From positions 1 to 64,000 of the IMG/VR virus record IMGVR_UViG_3300046491_000313: DNA of 64,000 bases; one strand, given 5' to 3'. The stretch is from a virus. How positions within the stretch are numbered: the stretch's first letter is position 1; every line of letters begins with the position of its first letter. A program made the translations under genes and the position numbers. The notes under the pieces were generated by a model. It was given only the letters and a program-made list of their open reading frames with translations. It was not told the DNA's origin and made no database searches. This document shows, piece by piece, positions 51,546 to 59,455 of the stretch.

Positions 51546-52358
51546 ATGAGTACAAAAAATGAAACACAAGAAATGATGACACTTTTAAGTGAAATGATGA
51601 CGAAGTTAAACGCGATGGAAGAGAAAAACATGAAGCTCCAAGAGGAGCTTGAGAAAATTACAGTTAAAAAAAGTCGAAATAAGTCAAAAAAAGCAAAAAA
51701 GAATAAATCAGACATACGCAAAACGCAGCCGATTAAAGATCTCGATACATATAATAACTTTTTGAACGTATTAAAGCCGAGAGACCGCTTAATGTGCTTA
51801 ATCGGTATCGCTTCTGCTCTTCGTATTGGCGATATCATCATTCTTCGCCGCAAAGATGTAGTAGATGAGTCGGGAGTAATTCGTATTACAGAATACGGGC
51901 AAGAAAAAACGTATAAAGAAACGAATGTAGTGTTTGGTGATGAGTTTTCCGCAGAAATTCGCGACCTGCTTGATGAGCTTTCGATTACCGAGGATAATCA
52001 GTTATTGTTCGCAAGTCAAAAGCTTGATGAGTTCGGTAATCCAAAACCAATTAGCCGTCAGCAAGCGTGGAACATTATCACCGCCGCCGCTATTAAGATT
52101 GGTGTAAGAAAACGTGACAGCGACGGTAAGTTAGTTGGACTTCGTTTAGGTTCGCATAGTTTACGTAAAACATTTTCATTTTGGTTTTATACGGTTAATT
52201 CGGAAAAAGGTAGAGCAGCTGAAGCTCTTGCGTATTTAACGAAGATTTTGAACCATTCAGATCCAGCGGTAACTCTTCGTTATATTGGAATCGAGCAAGA
52301 GAAAATCGAGGAAGGTCAAGTTGCAACGCACAACGCATTAAAGCGTACAAGAGGTTAA
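51546..52358 (+). CDS. Tyrosine recombinase / integrase
   Basis: This 270-residue protein has the tyrosine recombinase residues in order: ALRIGDIIIL (Arg), SHSLRKTFSFWF (HxxR, about 200), LNHSDPAVTLRYIGI (H237, Tyr246). The N-terminus is a charged coiled-coil (MEEKNMKLQEELEKITVKKS) instead of a long arm-type DNA-binding domain, as in plasmid resolvases or small integrases. I choose the start at 51546 (GGGAGGTG). It reads away from terL. Integration or dimer resolution is possible. Confidence 0.87.
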   Translation: MSTKNETQEMMTLLSEMMTKLNAMEEKNMKLQEELEKITVKKSRNKSKKAKKNKSDIRKTQPIKDLDTYNNFLNVLKPRDRLMCLIGIASALRIGDIIILRRKDVVDESGVIRITEYGQEKTYKETNVVFGDEFSAEIRDLLDELSITEDNQLLFASQKLDEFGNPKPISRQQAWNIITAAAIKIGVRKRDSDGKLVGLRLGSHSLRKTFSFWFYTVNSEKGRAAEALAYLTKILNHSDPAVTLRYIGIEQEKIEEGQVATHNALKRTRG

Positions 52359-52361
52359 GGT

Positions 52362-52874
52362 CTATTCGTCCTTGGCTTCTTTTTTCGGTTTATACCAAGG
52401 TTCTACATCGCTATCTCTCTCCGTTTCTTTCATTTTTTCGTTGAATATTGCGATAACTTCAGGATACTTTGCTTTAAACTCGGCTTCTGTCAAAATATGT
52501 CCGAAATTGAACTCGGTATGCTTACGTCCGCCTCTGTAAAAGCGACGAATACGCAATAATCCGACATTTTCTAGTATCGTTAAGTGCTTAGCGCATGTTT
52601 TTCGATTGATTGCAAGTTTAAGAGCGAGACGTTCGATACTAATCCATGCTTTCCCGTACATTTCGCTATCGTCCGAGTGATTTTGATGTTGTTTTAGCGC
52701 GCGGTACACGTCTAACGTTGCAGGAGTTACTCGAATCGAAGGATCTTCAGAATATCCTAGCAAGTTATACAGCAACAATTCATTTTCCATCGTTACAAAT
52801 CCTCCGCTATAAATAAGCGTTGCTTTGTCGTTCTTTTTTCGTTTTTGGAATCTCTTCTCGTAGTAGTTTGTCAT
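52362..52874 (-). CDS. Winged-helix-type DNA-binding protein
   Basis: This 170-residue protein has a helix-turn-helix region (ISIERLALKLAINRKTCAKH, then LTILENVGLLRIRRFYRGG) typical of HTH_36-type winged helices. It converges with the recombinase gene, with only 3 nt between. The start at 52874 has AAGGAG. Possibly a transcription regulator or a replication protein. Confidence 0.72.
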   Translation of the reverse strand: MTNYYEKRFQKRKKNDKATLIYSGGFVTMENELLLYNLLGYSEDPSIRVTPATLDVYRALKQHQNHSDDSEMYGKAWISIERLALKLAINRKTCAKHLTILENVGLLRIRRFYRGGRKHTEFNFGHILTEAEFKAKYPEVIAIFNEKMKETERDSDVEPWYKPKKEAKDE

Positions 52875-52875
52875 T

Positions 52876-53211
52876 TTATTTATTCTCCTTACGTTTATTT
52901 TCTTGTCTTTGTTTCGCATAACGGACGAACTCTTCTATAGATAATCCTCCGTGTAGAAATTCGAAGTGTAAAGCAAAAATATCGTCATCTTCGTGGTCTA
53001 ATCCAAAGCAATCGAACGCTACCTTTTCGATTCTCGTTAATTCCTCTGTTAAAAAGTCGGGAGAGTGTGTTGAAACGTTTAAACCGAAGAAATCTCCTAC
53101 CTCATCAATTCGTTTAGCAAGCGACTTTCCTATCGCAAGACATTCATATCCGATTCTTTCTTTATAACGACTATCAAAATCGATTATTTTCGCAGTAGTA
53201 GATAAAGTCAT
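52876..53211 (-). CDS. Hypothetical protein
   Basis: This 111-residue acidic protein (FDCFGLDHEDDDIFALHFEF) has a basic C-terminal tail. It lies 1 nt before the winged-helix gene, suggesting joint function. No family is recognised. Confidence 0.68.
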   Translation of the reverse strand: MTLSTTAKIIDFDSRYKERIGYECLAIGKSLAKRIDEVGDFFGLNVSTHSPDFLTEELTRIEKVAFDCFGLDHEDDDIFALHFEFLHGGLSIEEFVRYAKQRQENKRKENK

Positions 53212-53221
53212 CGTAAAAATC

Positions 53222-53266
53222 TCCTTAAATTAAAAATACGCCATTTTAGGCGTTATTTACGTATGT
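53222..53266 (-). promoter_or_regulatory. Leader hairpin before the 52876 gene
   Basis: On the minus strand ACGCC-TAAAAT-GGCGT followed by ATTTTTA lies between the promoter-like motif and the ribosome site. It may be an attenuator or repressor site. Confidence 0.5.
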
Positions 53267-53267
53267 A

Positions 53268-53308
53268 TAATTCTATATAAGGGACACCCTGAGTTTTAAA
53301 AATGATCA
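53268..53308 (-). promoter_or_regulatory. Promoter-like conserved motif, copy 4 (degenerate)
   Basis: TGATCATTTTT, then 9 nt, then GGTGTCCCTTATATAGAA. The left arm and the GGTGT start have the same spacing as in copies 1-3, though the right arm differs. Confidence 0.45.
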
Positions 53309-53340
53309 GAAAATTTTTTAAGAGAGGACTTTCGAGTACA

Positions 53341-53767
53341 AAAAAAGCCGCCTGGGTATCTAACGATACTAGACGGTTTACAAAGGGGTAAGAATAAAGA
53401 GAAAATCGGAAAGACACTACGTATATAATTGTTAACAGTATTTAACAGCGAACAACACGAGTGTCACACTAGAGATTTCGTTAAAACACCTTTCCCTTAC
53501 GATAAGACTTCGGAATTATTCATTCGGAATCAACTACGATAAGACTTCGAGATAACTGCTTCGAGATAACTGTCGAAATTATCAAGATTATCGGTAAGAC
53601 TACGTTAAGACTTCGAATAGACTTCGATAGGAGTAACGATAGCAACCCCCTGAGTTCGAAAATACTACGTATTATTTTTCTACAGCAGAGAGCGGGAAAT
53701 GGGTGCCGACTTGGGGGCGAAAAAATTTTGTCGAAAAAATATTAAAAATTTCGTGTTTTTTGCGCCA
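53341..53767 (-). ncRNA. Candidate non-coding RNA, about 430 nt
   Basis: A near-consensus promoter (TTGACT-17-TATAAT, 53774-53802) and a strong terminator (AACCGTC-TAGTATC..GATAC-CCAGGCGG then TTTTTTT, 53341-53378) bound a minus-strand region with no credible gene. One 41-codon TTG frame has no proper ribosome spacing. The middle is filled with CGAAGTCTTA-type repeats. No tRNA-like or known riboswitch is recognised. It may be a structured regulatory RNA or a sponge. Confidence 0.55.
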
Positions 53768-53773
53768 TTAATC

Positions 53774-53802
53774 ATTATAAAGCAAAATTAAAAGAAAGTC
53801 AA
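53774..53802 (-). promoter_or_regulatory. Strong sigma-A-like promoter of the candidate ncRNA
   Basis: TTGACT and TATAAT are separated by 17 bp on the minus strand. Upstream is a very AT-rich region like an UP element. Confidence 0.75.
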
Positions 53803-53879
53803 GAAAAATTTAAAACTTTTTTTATTTATCTTGTTAAAACTTGACAAAATTTGATTTAGTCAAATTAATTTTATTTATT

Positions 53880-54290
53880 TATGCAACAATATGATCAATA
53901 TGTCAATACCCTCACGCCTACTCGATACAATATCAAGGGTATGTTATGCCGTCAATGTGTACGGGTAGAATGTGGCGGGGTACCCCCTCGAGTTTATAGA
54001 CACACACCCAGCGGAAGAAAGCAAGTGTTTAAACGATAACCAATCGACACCCTCAACGCTACCCAATCGCCATCATCTCGACACCAGCACGCCACCCCTC
54101 CCCTATCTCTCGATATATTCGCCACCTTATCGCCTACCCTCTCGCCCTCTCCTCTCGGTATATATCCCGCTACCCCCGTTTATGTAGCTCCGCCCGTTTA
54201 TGTCACTCTTCGAAACGATACCGCATCTCTTTTCGATACCCTCACGAATAAGGGATCGTTTAACCTTCTTTTATATAACGAGGAGAAAAG
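53880..54290. other. C-rich, low-G region without clear genes
   Basis: It contains a GGGGTACCCC palindrome (53978), repeats ATACCCTCACG (53909 and 54237), CCCGTTTATGT twice, and runs of pyrimidines. The only long frame over it (53972-54187, plus) has no ribosome site and biased composition. It could be a replication or packaging landmark, but nothing proves it. Confidence 0.4.
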
Positions 54291-54291
54291 C

Positions 54292-54426
54292 ATGATCGCC
54301 TTTTCGTTTCCCTCTCGTTCTCCTCTCGATTCTTTACGATGTTACAAATCGTCGCCATCAAGTCCCGATCTTTTCTTTTGTTTTTTCTCTTTCTTTTCCT
54401 TTTTTGCTTGGTCTTGTTTTACATGA
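54292..54426 (+). CDS. Possible 44-residue peptide
   Basis: An ATG follows AACGAGGAGAAAAGC, a good ribosome site. The product begins MIAFSFPSRSPLDSLRCYKS and ends in a Phe-rich hydrophobic stretch (FFCFFSFFSFFAWSCF). The composition may simply reflect the pyrimidine tract. Low confidence. Confidence 0.3.
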   Translation: MIAFSFPSRSPLDSLRCYKSSPSSPDLFFCFFSFFSFFAWSCFT

Positions 54427-54848
54427 TTCTTTTTTATTTCTTTTCTATTGCATAATGAAGAAATGAAATTTCGAATTTGCGATCTTTTATGTTTTTATTT
54501 GTTTATATTTATTCATTTCTTTGTATATTTATAAGGTCTTGCAATATATATTTTTTCTTATGTCTTTCGTTATTATGTCGGTTAATTTTATTTAATGAGT
54601 ATAAAGCGGATCACCTTTCGGAAAAAAACGGTTTTACTCAAGGAAATTTTTACTCTTACTCACCCATAAGCATGTAAAATGCCCGTATATTTTCACCGTT
54701 TACTTATTTTTTGATCTTTGTTTTTTCGGTGAATTCTAACCCGTTTTTTATCCTAAAAATGGAAAAATGAGCCCTTTTCGTTGTGTCGTTTTTTGTCTAA
54801 TTTTTAGTACTATTTACATATTGACTTTTTTATTTTATTTTTAACTTT
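54427..54848. other. 422 bp AT-rich gap before the first cassette
   Basis: I see no credible gene or clear repeats here. A short plus-strand frame (54477-54677) has no good ribosome site and a biased Phe/Ile/Tyr content. Toward the right end it merges into the first promoter cassette. Confidence 0.4.
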
Positions 54849-54849
54849 T

Positions 54850-54948
54850 CAAAATGTCAAAAATAAAATACTACTTTTTTACTATTTATTGTTGACAATT
54901 GTTAAAAACTGGCTATAATGAAAGTATGAAAAAGGGAGAGTGATAAAA
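54850..54948 (+). promoter_or_regulatory. Promoter cassette 1
   Basis: The ~100 bp block contains AAAATGTCAAAAATAAAATA, TTGACA (54892), TATAAT (54914) and GGGAGAGTGATAAAA before the ATG. It is nearly identical to the other four cassettes. The spacer is 16 bp. Confidence 0.88.
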
Positions 54949-55290
54949 ATGAATAACAATTTAAAATCATTAAAAATAAAAAATTTACGTGTAAGCGTAA
55001 AAGAGAACGAAAGCGGAACGAAAAGCGTTTTTTATAGATTTCGAACAATTGACGAAAACGGGACCATCGATAAATATAACGAATATGCGCAAGTTATCAT
55101 TAATAACGAGGTAAAGGCGGAAAAATTAGACGTTCTTGATCGATTCTTTTATAAATATGACAATATAAACGAAATAGACGAGGAAAAGCGCGCGTTTATC
55201 GATACATTGAAACGAAAAGCATTTTTAAAGCGTTTTTACGCGGCGGCGCGTTCTATTAAAAAAGGAGATGTTAAAAATGCAAACAATTAA
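54949..55290 (+). CDS. Unknown early protein, 113 residues
   Basis: This basic, soluble protein (begins MNNNLKSLKIKNLRVSVKEN) is first in the plus-strand early block, behind cassette 1. It ends with an Arg/Lys-rich tail. No family is recognised; in comparable phages such genes affect host processes. Confidence 0.7.
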   Translation: MNNNLKSLKIKNLRVSVKENESGTKSVFYRFRTIDENGTIDKYNEYAQVIINNEVKAEKLDVLDRFFYKYDNINEIDEEKRAFIDTLKRKAFLKRFYAAARSIKKGDVKNANN

Positions 55291-55474
55291 AAAACTTTTA
55301 AAAAAATACGGTTTAATTATCGGAGGCGCGATCGGTAGCGTGGCGATCCTTCTCGTATTTATGCACTTTTTACCAATCGAAGAAATACGCGCGGGACATC
55401 TTCCGATCGTTTGTCTCTCGTCTCTTCCGATTATATCAGCGCTATTGTATAAGATGAACAAAAACGAAAAATAA
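55277..55474 (+). CDS. Small predicted membrane protein
   Basis: This 65-residue protein overlaps the preceding gene and has GGAG before the ATG at 55277. It has two hydrophobic segments (GLIIGGAIGSVAILLVFMHF and LPIVCLSSLPIISALLYKM) separated by a polar loop. Terminator follows. Confidence 0.7.
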   Translation: MQTIKKLLKKYGLIIGGAIGSVAILLVFMHFLPIEEIRAGHLPIVCLSSLPIISALLYKMNKNEK

Positions 55475-55500
55475 AAGGCTTAAACGCCTTTTTTCTTTTT
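55474..55500 (+). terminator. Terminator after cassette-1 genes
   Basis: AAAGGC-TTAAAC-GCCTTTTTTC with a T-run. Confidence 0.87.
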
Positions 55501-55598
55501 AAAAAGTCAAAAATAAAATACTACTTTTTTACTATTTATTGTTGACAATTGTTAAAAACTGGTTATAATAAAGATATATAAAAGGGAGAGTGATAAAA
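55501..55598 (+). promoter_or_regulatory. Promoter cassette 2
   Basis: Nearly the same sequence as cassette 1, with TTGACA (55542) and TATAAT (55564) 16 bp apart. Confidence 0.88.
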
Positions 55599-55808
55599 AT
55601 GAAAACTTATAAAATTATTGACAAAGATACAAAAACGAAAGACTTGTTATTAATTATTAAAACGGAAGCGACAAAAAAAGAGGTAAACGAAATTGTAAAA
55701 CAAGTACAAAAAATTGACGGTTATACGGTTGATGAATTAATAGAAGCATTCGAAAAACACGAAAAAACTTTTATTATTGATGAAGATATCGAAGAAATTA
55801 ACTTTTAA
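55599..55808 (+). CDS. Unknown early protein, 69 residues
   Basis: This charged, helical protein (KTYKIIDKDTKTKDLLLIIK) lies behind cassette 2. It ends in an acidic tail. It is the first of four genes in this unit. No known family. Confidence 0.7.
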   Translation: MKTYKIIDKDTKTKDLLLIIKTEATKKEVNEIVKQVQKIDGYTVDELIEAFEKHEKTFIIDEDIEEINF

Positions 55809-55826
55809 AAAGGGAGAGTGATAAAC

Positions 55827-56003
55827 ATGAATAAACAAGTAAAAAAACAAATTAAATACACTAATTATAAAACTATGTTAATGATGGGTTATGCAGGATT
55901 TGACAAACAATCGGGCAAATACTGGGCGATTTATTTAACGGAGAACGGTACAACGTTAGATCCTGATGTTGAAATCGTAAACGAAGGAGGCGATCAAAAA
56001 TGA
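55827..56003 (+). CDS. Unknown early protein, 58 residues
   Basis: This protein starts at an ATG after GGGAGAGTGATAAAC and overlaps the next gene by 4 nt. It includes GYAGFDKQSGKYWAIYLTEN. No function is assigned. Confidence 0.68.
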   Translation: MNKQVKKQIKYTNYKTMLMMGYAGFDKQSGKYWAIYLTENGTTLDPDVEIVNEGGDQK

Positions 56004-56143
56004 ATGTAAAAGATATCATTATTAATATTATCGCAATTATCGAGATCGGCGTGTTCTCTTACATGTTTATTCAAGTCGTAAAAGACGAGAGAAAACAAAA
56101 ACGAGAAGACAACGAAACAAAAAAGGGAGGCGATCAAAAATGA
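56000..56143 (+). CDS. 47-residue membrane peptide
   Basis: This short ORF starts at an ATG overlapping the previous stop and ends overlapping the next start. It has an N-terminal hydrophobic helix (IIINIIAIIEIGVFSYMFIQ) then a Lys/Glu-rich tail. A GGAGG site lies upstream. Confidence 0.65.
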   Translation: MNVKDIIINIIAIIEIGVFSYMFIQVVKDERKQKREDNETKKGGDQK

Positions 56144-56496
56144 AAAACAAAATCATGAAAAAATTACTTTATATTATTATAGGTTTAATTATTGGGCTAG
56201 CATTTGGCGTTTTATTCGGTCACAATGAAAAGGGTTTTATAAAAAATAAAAAGGAAGCGTTCGAGAATCAAACGAAATTTTACATAGTAACGGGCGAAGG
56301 TTTTAGCAAATTTTATAACGAAAATTCGATCGAAACGCAAGGCATCGGCGAAAAAGATAAATTTTATTTACTGGATACGGATCCAGGTGTTGAAAAAATG
56401 AATCTAAAAAGCGGTGACATAATCAAGGTAAAATTTGGGACATACGAAGACGAGATCAAAAAAGTCGAAAAAGTGAAAGTTAAAGAAGCGCAATAA
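56140..56496 (+). CDS. Early protein with N-terminal membrane anchor, 118 residues
   Basis: It has a hydrophobic anchor (LLYIIIGLIIGLAFGVLFG, about residues 9-27) followed by a soluble domain with DKFYLLDTDPGVEKMNLKSG, GDIIKVKFGTYE. It may be held in the membrane with the C-terminal domain outside or inside. No family is known. Terminator follows. Confidence 0.7.
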   Translation: MKNKIMKKLLYIIIGLIIGLAFGVLFGHNEKGFIKNKKEAFENQTKFYIVTGEGFSKFYNENSIETQGIGEKDKFYLLDTDPGVEKMNLKSGDIIKVKFGTYEDEIKKVEKVKVKEAQ

Positions 56497-56513
56497 ACGG
56501 CGCTTTTTTCTTT
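56487..56513 (+). terminator. Terminator after cassette-2 unit
   Basis: AAGCGC-AATAAACG-GCGCTTTTTTC. Confidence 0.85.
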
Positions 56514-56560
56514 TTGTTTAAATTATTTTCCATAGTACGATTTTACTATATTATTTCAAA

Positions 56561-56655
56561 AAGTCAAAAATAAAATACTACTTTTTTACTATTTATTGTT
56601 GACAATTGTTAAAAACTGGTTATAATAAAGATATATAAAAGGGAGAGTGATAAAA
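56561..56655 (+). promoter_or_regulatory. Promoter cassette 3
   Basis: TTGACA (56599) and TATAAT (56621) 16 bp apart, with the shared upstream block and GGGAGAGTGATAAAA. The repeated sequence TTATTTTCCATAGTACGATT upstream (56523) is like those at 57976 and 58797. Confidence 0.87.
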
Positions 56656-57177
56656 ATGAATAACAAATTTTTAGAATTATTAAAAGAAAAAAATGAAAGT
56701 GTATATAAAAAACAACGCGTTAAGCTTATCAGCCAATTTGATTTAAACGAAATCAACGAAAAATTAAACGGAGACTTTAAGCAGAAAAACGATATCTTTA
56801 ACATTTTGAGTTTTTTAAAAGAAGACGGCGAAAACTTAGCGGAAATTATGGAAGCTATCGAAATTTATGTAAACTTTAACGAAGAAGACCGTGAGATCCT
56901 CGAATGTTTCCTAGATTATAACAATATTTTAAACGCGGTATTTAAAGTAAAAAACGAAGATTATCATTATTATTATGATAAAATACACTACATAGAAAGT
57001 TTTATCTATAACACGGCGGGAGACTTAGAGCAAACACTCGAGGAGACTTTCGGATCGTTTATTGGTTATTTTATATTTCAATCGGTAGATCTCAAAGACT
57101 TAGCCGACGAGACGATCAAACACTCAGAGGGCATATATGCGCTGAGCGGCGGGAGAGTGATCGATCTTTGCATTTAA
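56656..57177 (+). CDS. Unknown early protein, 173 residues
   Basis: This acidic protein, rich in Asn, Glu and Leu, is the largest of the plus block. It begins MNNKFLELLKEKNESVYKKQ and includes LEETFGSFIGYFIFQSVDLK. Antirestriction proteins of the ArdA class are acidic and of similar size, but I see no signature strong enough to name it as one. Function is unknown. Confidence 0.72.
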   Translation: MNNKFLELLKEKNESVYKKQRVKLISQFDLNEINEKLNGDFKQKNDIFNILSFLKEDGENLAEIMEAIEIYVNFNEEDREILECFLDYNNILNAVFKVKNEDYHYYYDKIHYIESFIYNTAGDLEQTLEETFGSFIGYFIFQSVDLKDLADETIKHSEGIYALSGGRVIDLCI

Positions 57178-57202
57178 AAAAGGTTTAACCGCCTTTTTTT
57201 CT
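57177..57202 (+). terminator. Terminator after cassette-3 gene
   Basis: AAAAAAGG-TTTAACCG-CCTTTTTTT. Confidence 0.8.
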
Positions 57203-57218
57203 TTTTCTCAAATTCTCA

Positions 57219-57316
57219 AAATGTCAAAAATAAAATATAACTTTTTTACTATTTATTGTTGACAATTGTTAAAAACTGGTTATAATAAAGATATATAAAA
57301 GGGAGAGTGATAAAAC
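57219..57316 (+). promoter_or_regulatory. Promoter cassette 4
   Basis: TTGACA (57259) and TATAAT (57281) 16 bp apart with the shared flanks. Confidence 0.87.
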
Positions 57317-57637
57317 ATGAAATATAAAAATAATGATGTATTAGAAAAATTTTTAAACGGTGAAGAAGCGACAAACGGGCGAAATTTACATAGCGAAAAA
57401 GACGGAGACGCGATCCGCCTCGTTAATTATTCGACAATTATAGCAAAAATAACGATCGACGGCGTTTTATTGATTAACGAGTTAAAATATAGTGTGACAA
57501 CGACAAAGCATCAAAATTTTTTAAAACGAAACGGCGGCGCATTTATCGAGTTATCCGAATACGATGTACGCATGATCAACAATTGGAAAAAAGAACGCGT
57601 TCGATTAATCTTTAAAAATGGTGGTGTAAACGTATGA
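57317..57637 (+). CDS. Unknown early protein, 106 residues
   Basis: This basic protein includes GRNLHSEKDGDAIRLVNYST and ends KKERVRLIFKNGGVNV. It overlaps the next gene by 4 nt. No family recognised. Confidence 0.7.
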   Translation: MKYKNNDVLEKFLNGEEATNGRNLHSEKDGDAIRLVNYSTIIAKITIDGVLLINELKYSVTTTKHQNFLKRNGGAFIELSEYDVRMINNWKKERVRLIFKNGGVNV

Positions 57638-57951
57638 ATATAAAAAACAATTTCGAAAAAATACATATTGCAAAAACTGAAAAAGGCGCTTTAATCAAAT
57701 ATAAGCGCCGCCAAATGTTGATCGATTCTTTCGAAGAGTTAACACATAAAGAGTTATTAAAAAGACTTTTCGAAGAGGCGGAGGCATACGATCAAAAAAT
57801 GGATTTTTCGACATTTTGCGAAAAATATAACTATAATAGTGATTCTATTAACGATCTTTCGATTTATAACGAATTTTTAAAAAACGGTTACAAATTAAAA
57901 AAGCTTTTCGCCAATGATTACGAAGAGATCCGAGAAAAAGCGTTGAAATAA
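57634..57951 (+). CDS. Unknown early protein, 105 residues
   Basis: This charged protein follows at a 4 nt overlap and contains FEEAEAYDQKMDFSTFCEKY and KKLFANDYEEIREKALK. It is predicted helical. Terminator overlaps its end. Confidence 0.7.
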   Translation: MNIKNNFEKIHIAKTEKGALIKYKRRQMLIDSFEELTHKELLKRLFEEAEAYDQKMDFSTFCEKYNYNSDSINDLSIYNEFLKNGYKLKKLFANDYEEIREKALK

Positions 57952-57968
57952 GACGGCGCTTTTTTCGT
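57939..57968 (+). terminator. Terminator after cassette-4 genes
   Basis: AAAAAGCG..CGCTTTTTTC with a T-run. Confidence 0.78.
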
Positions 57969-58189
57969 TTCCTCAAAAAATTATTTTCGATAGTATCATT
58001 TTAACACTATTAAAAACAGGCGTTCGAAAATACCTTATTTTTACATTTTTATTGATCGTTTAAGGTGTTTATATGTTCCCTAAAATATGGCAAAAATTTA
58101 CGTTTAAACGCTTTATTTTTCAAATTTAACAAATATAAAAAGGCGTTTTTTAACGTTTTTTCGTTGTTTTATCGATTGAATCACGGGAA
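57969..58189. other. AT-rich gap with a repeated motif
   Basis: ATTTTCGATAGTATCATTTT, then AACACTAT, at 57976 recurs at about 58797 and in altered form at 56523. I see no gene here. Confidence 0.45.
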
Positions 58190-58286
58190 AAAGTCAAAAA
58201 GAAAATAACACTTTTTTACAATTTATTGTTGACAATTGTTAAAAACTGGGTATAATTAAAGTATAGAAAAGGGAGAGTGATAAAAC
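58190..58286 (+). promoter_or_regulatory. Promoter cassette 5
   Basis: TTGACA (58229) and TATAAT (58251) 16 bp apart, with the flanks slightly more divergent. Confidence 0.85.
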
Positions 58287-58634
58287 ATGAAAAAAGAAAA
58301 AGAAGCTTTCAAAATTAATTTTTGTAAAACGTGGGGAAAAGATGGATCCGTGTATAACGGATATATAAGAATGAATCAAGATCTTTTCGATGAGGTTATA
58401 AACTACATAAAAGAACAAGACGGCGAGGCGTGGCATTACTATAAATTTCATATTTTAGAAAATAAAGATTTTACACACAATGAAGAAAAGAATCAAATGA
58501 TCTATTTTACATCTTTAGAATTTTTAACGGTATTTTTTGGATACGCCAAGCATAAAAAAGGGTTACCTTTTAACGAAAAAAGATTTTTTGCATTAAAAAA
58601 CGCTTTTATCGTTGTCGATTTAGAAAAGGCTTAA
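58287..58634 (+). CDS. Unknown early protein, 115 residues
   Basis: It begins MKKEKEAFKINFCKTWGKDG and contains LEFLTVFFGYAKHKKGLPF. It is a charged soluble protein, last gene of the plus block, with a terminator after it. No known domain. Confidence 0.7.
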   Translation: MKKEKEAFKINFCKTWGKDGSVYNGYIRMNQDLFDEVINYIKEQDGEAWHYYKFHILENKDFTHNEEKNQMIYFTSLEFLTVFFGYAKHKKGLPFNEKRFFALKNAFIVVDLEKA

Positions 58635-58648
58635 ATGCCTTTTTTTTG
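58623..58648 (+). terminator. Terminator after cassette-5 gene
   Basis: AAAGGC-TTAAAT-GCCTTTTTTTTG. Confidence 0.87.
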
Positions 58649-59419
58649 ATCTTTTTCTTGCATTTTTTTCTTTTCATGTTAAAATTAAACTATAAATAAA
58701 AAACTAGGAAAAGCGATCTTTCGTTTTCTCCTGGTTTTCGTCGTTTTAAGGGTAATGTCAATTTTAAAAAATCAATTTTTGACAATTTTAAACTTTATTT
58801 TCGATAGTATCATTTTGATAATATCAATTTAACACTATGAAAAAAATTAAAATTTGAATTTGTCGAATTTTGTCGAAAAAATCGATATTTTTTGAAATGA
58901 AAATTTTTGAGGTTTTTCGCAGATCGAGGGAAAGGTTTCACCACCACCATGATTTCTCCTATAAAAAGCTGCCTCAGATCTATAGGGGGGAGGAGAGGAA
59001 GAAGGTCGAGGCTACCTCGGCTCTTATAAATAAAAAGACTTTTATCACAAACCTTTTTCGATAAGAAAGTCGATGAAAAAATCGTTGGCTTTCTTTTTTA
59101 TTTTGTCGAACTTTTTTCGAAAACTTTTCGGTGAAGTCGATTCAACTTTTTTTTCGAAAACTTTTTTCGTTTCTCTGTCAAAAACCATCGAACTTTTTTC
59201 ACTCTTTTTCGGTGAAAACTTGCTAAAAACTCGACCATTTTTCGATTTATTTTTCGGTGAAATTTGTCTCGAAAAGTTTTCGAACTTTTTCCGAACATTT
59301 TCTCGGAGTTTTGGCGAACATTTTGGCGAACATCTTCTGCAATTTTTCGATGAATTTTTACATAAAATCGAAACGATATGGCGGGGGTCTTTTCAGGATC
59401 AGTGCCTTGGGATCTTGGA
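58649..59419. other. ~770 bp low-complexity region without convincing genes
   Basis: It is built of TTTTCGGTGAA, TCGAACTTTTTTC and GAAAACTTTT-type repeats, with a purine-rich segment at 58986-59010. The ORFs on either strand (59073-59498 plus and 59098-59298 minus) have compositions that follow the repeats and lack good ribosome sites, so I treat them as chance. It may be a replication origin, a spacer or a divergent RNA. Confidence 0.45.
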
Positions 59420-59455
59420 ATCGAAAAAGCTTCGTATCATAACGATACAAAGCCT
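59420..59455 (-). terminator. Terminator for the 59437 gene
   Basis: GGCTTTGTATC-GTTAT-GATACGAAGC followed by TTTTTCG is read on the minus strand and overlaps the gene's end. Confidence 0.75.

Noticed and set aside
53972-54187. Pro-rich plus-strand ORF in the C-rich region
   Set aside because: Its content follows the base composition and no ribosome site is present.
59098-59298. Basic minus ORF in the same region
   Set aside because: It is the complementary shadow of the repeat and lacks a ribosome site.
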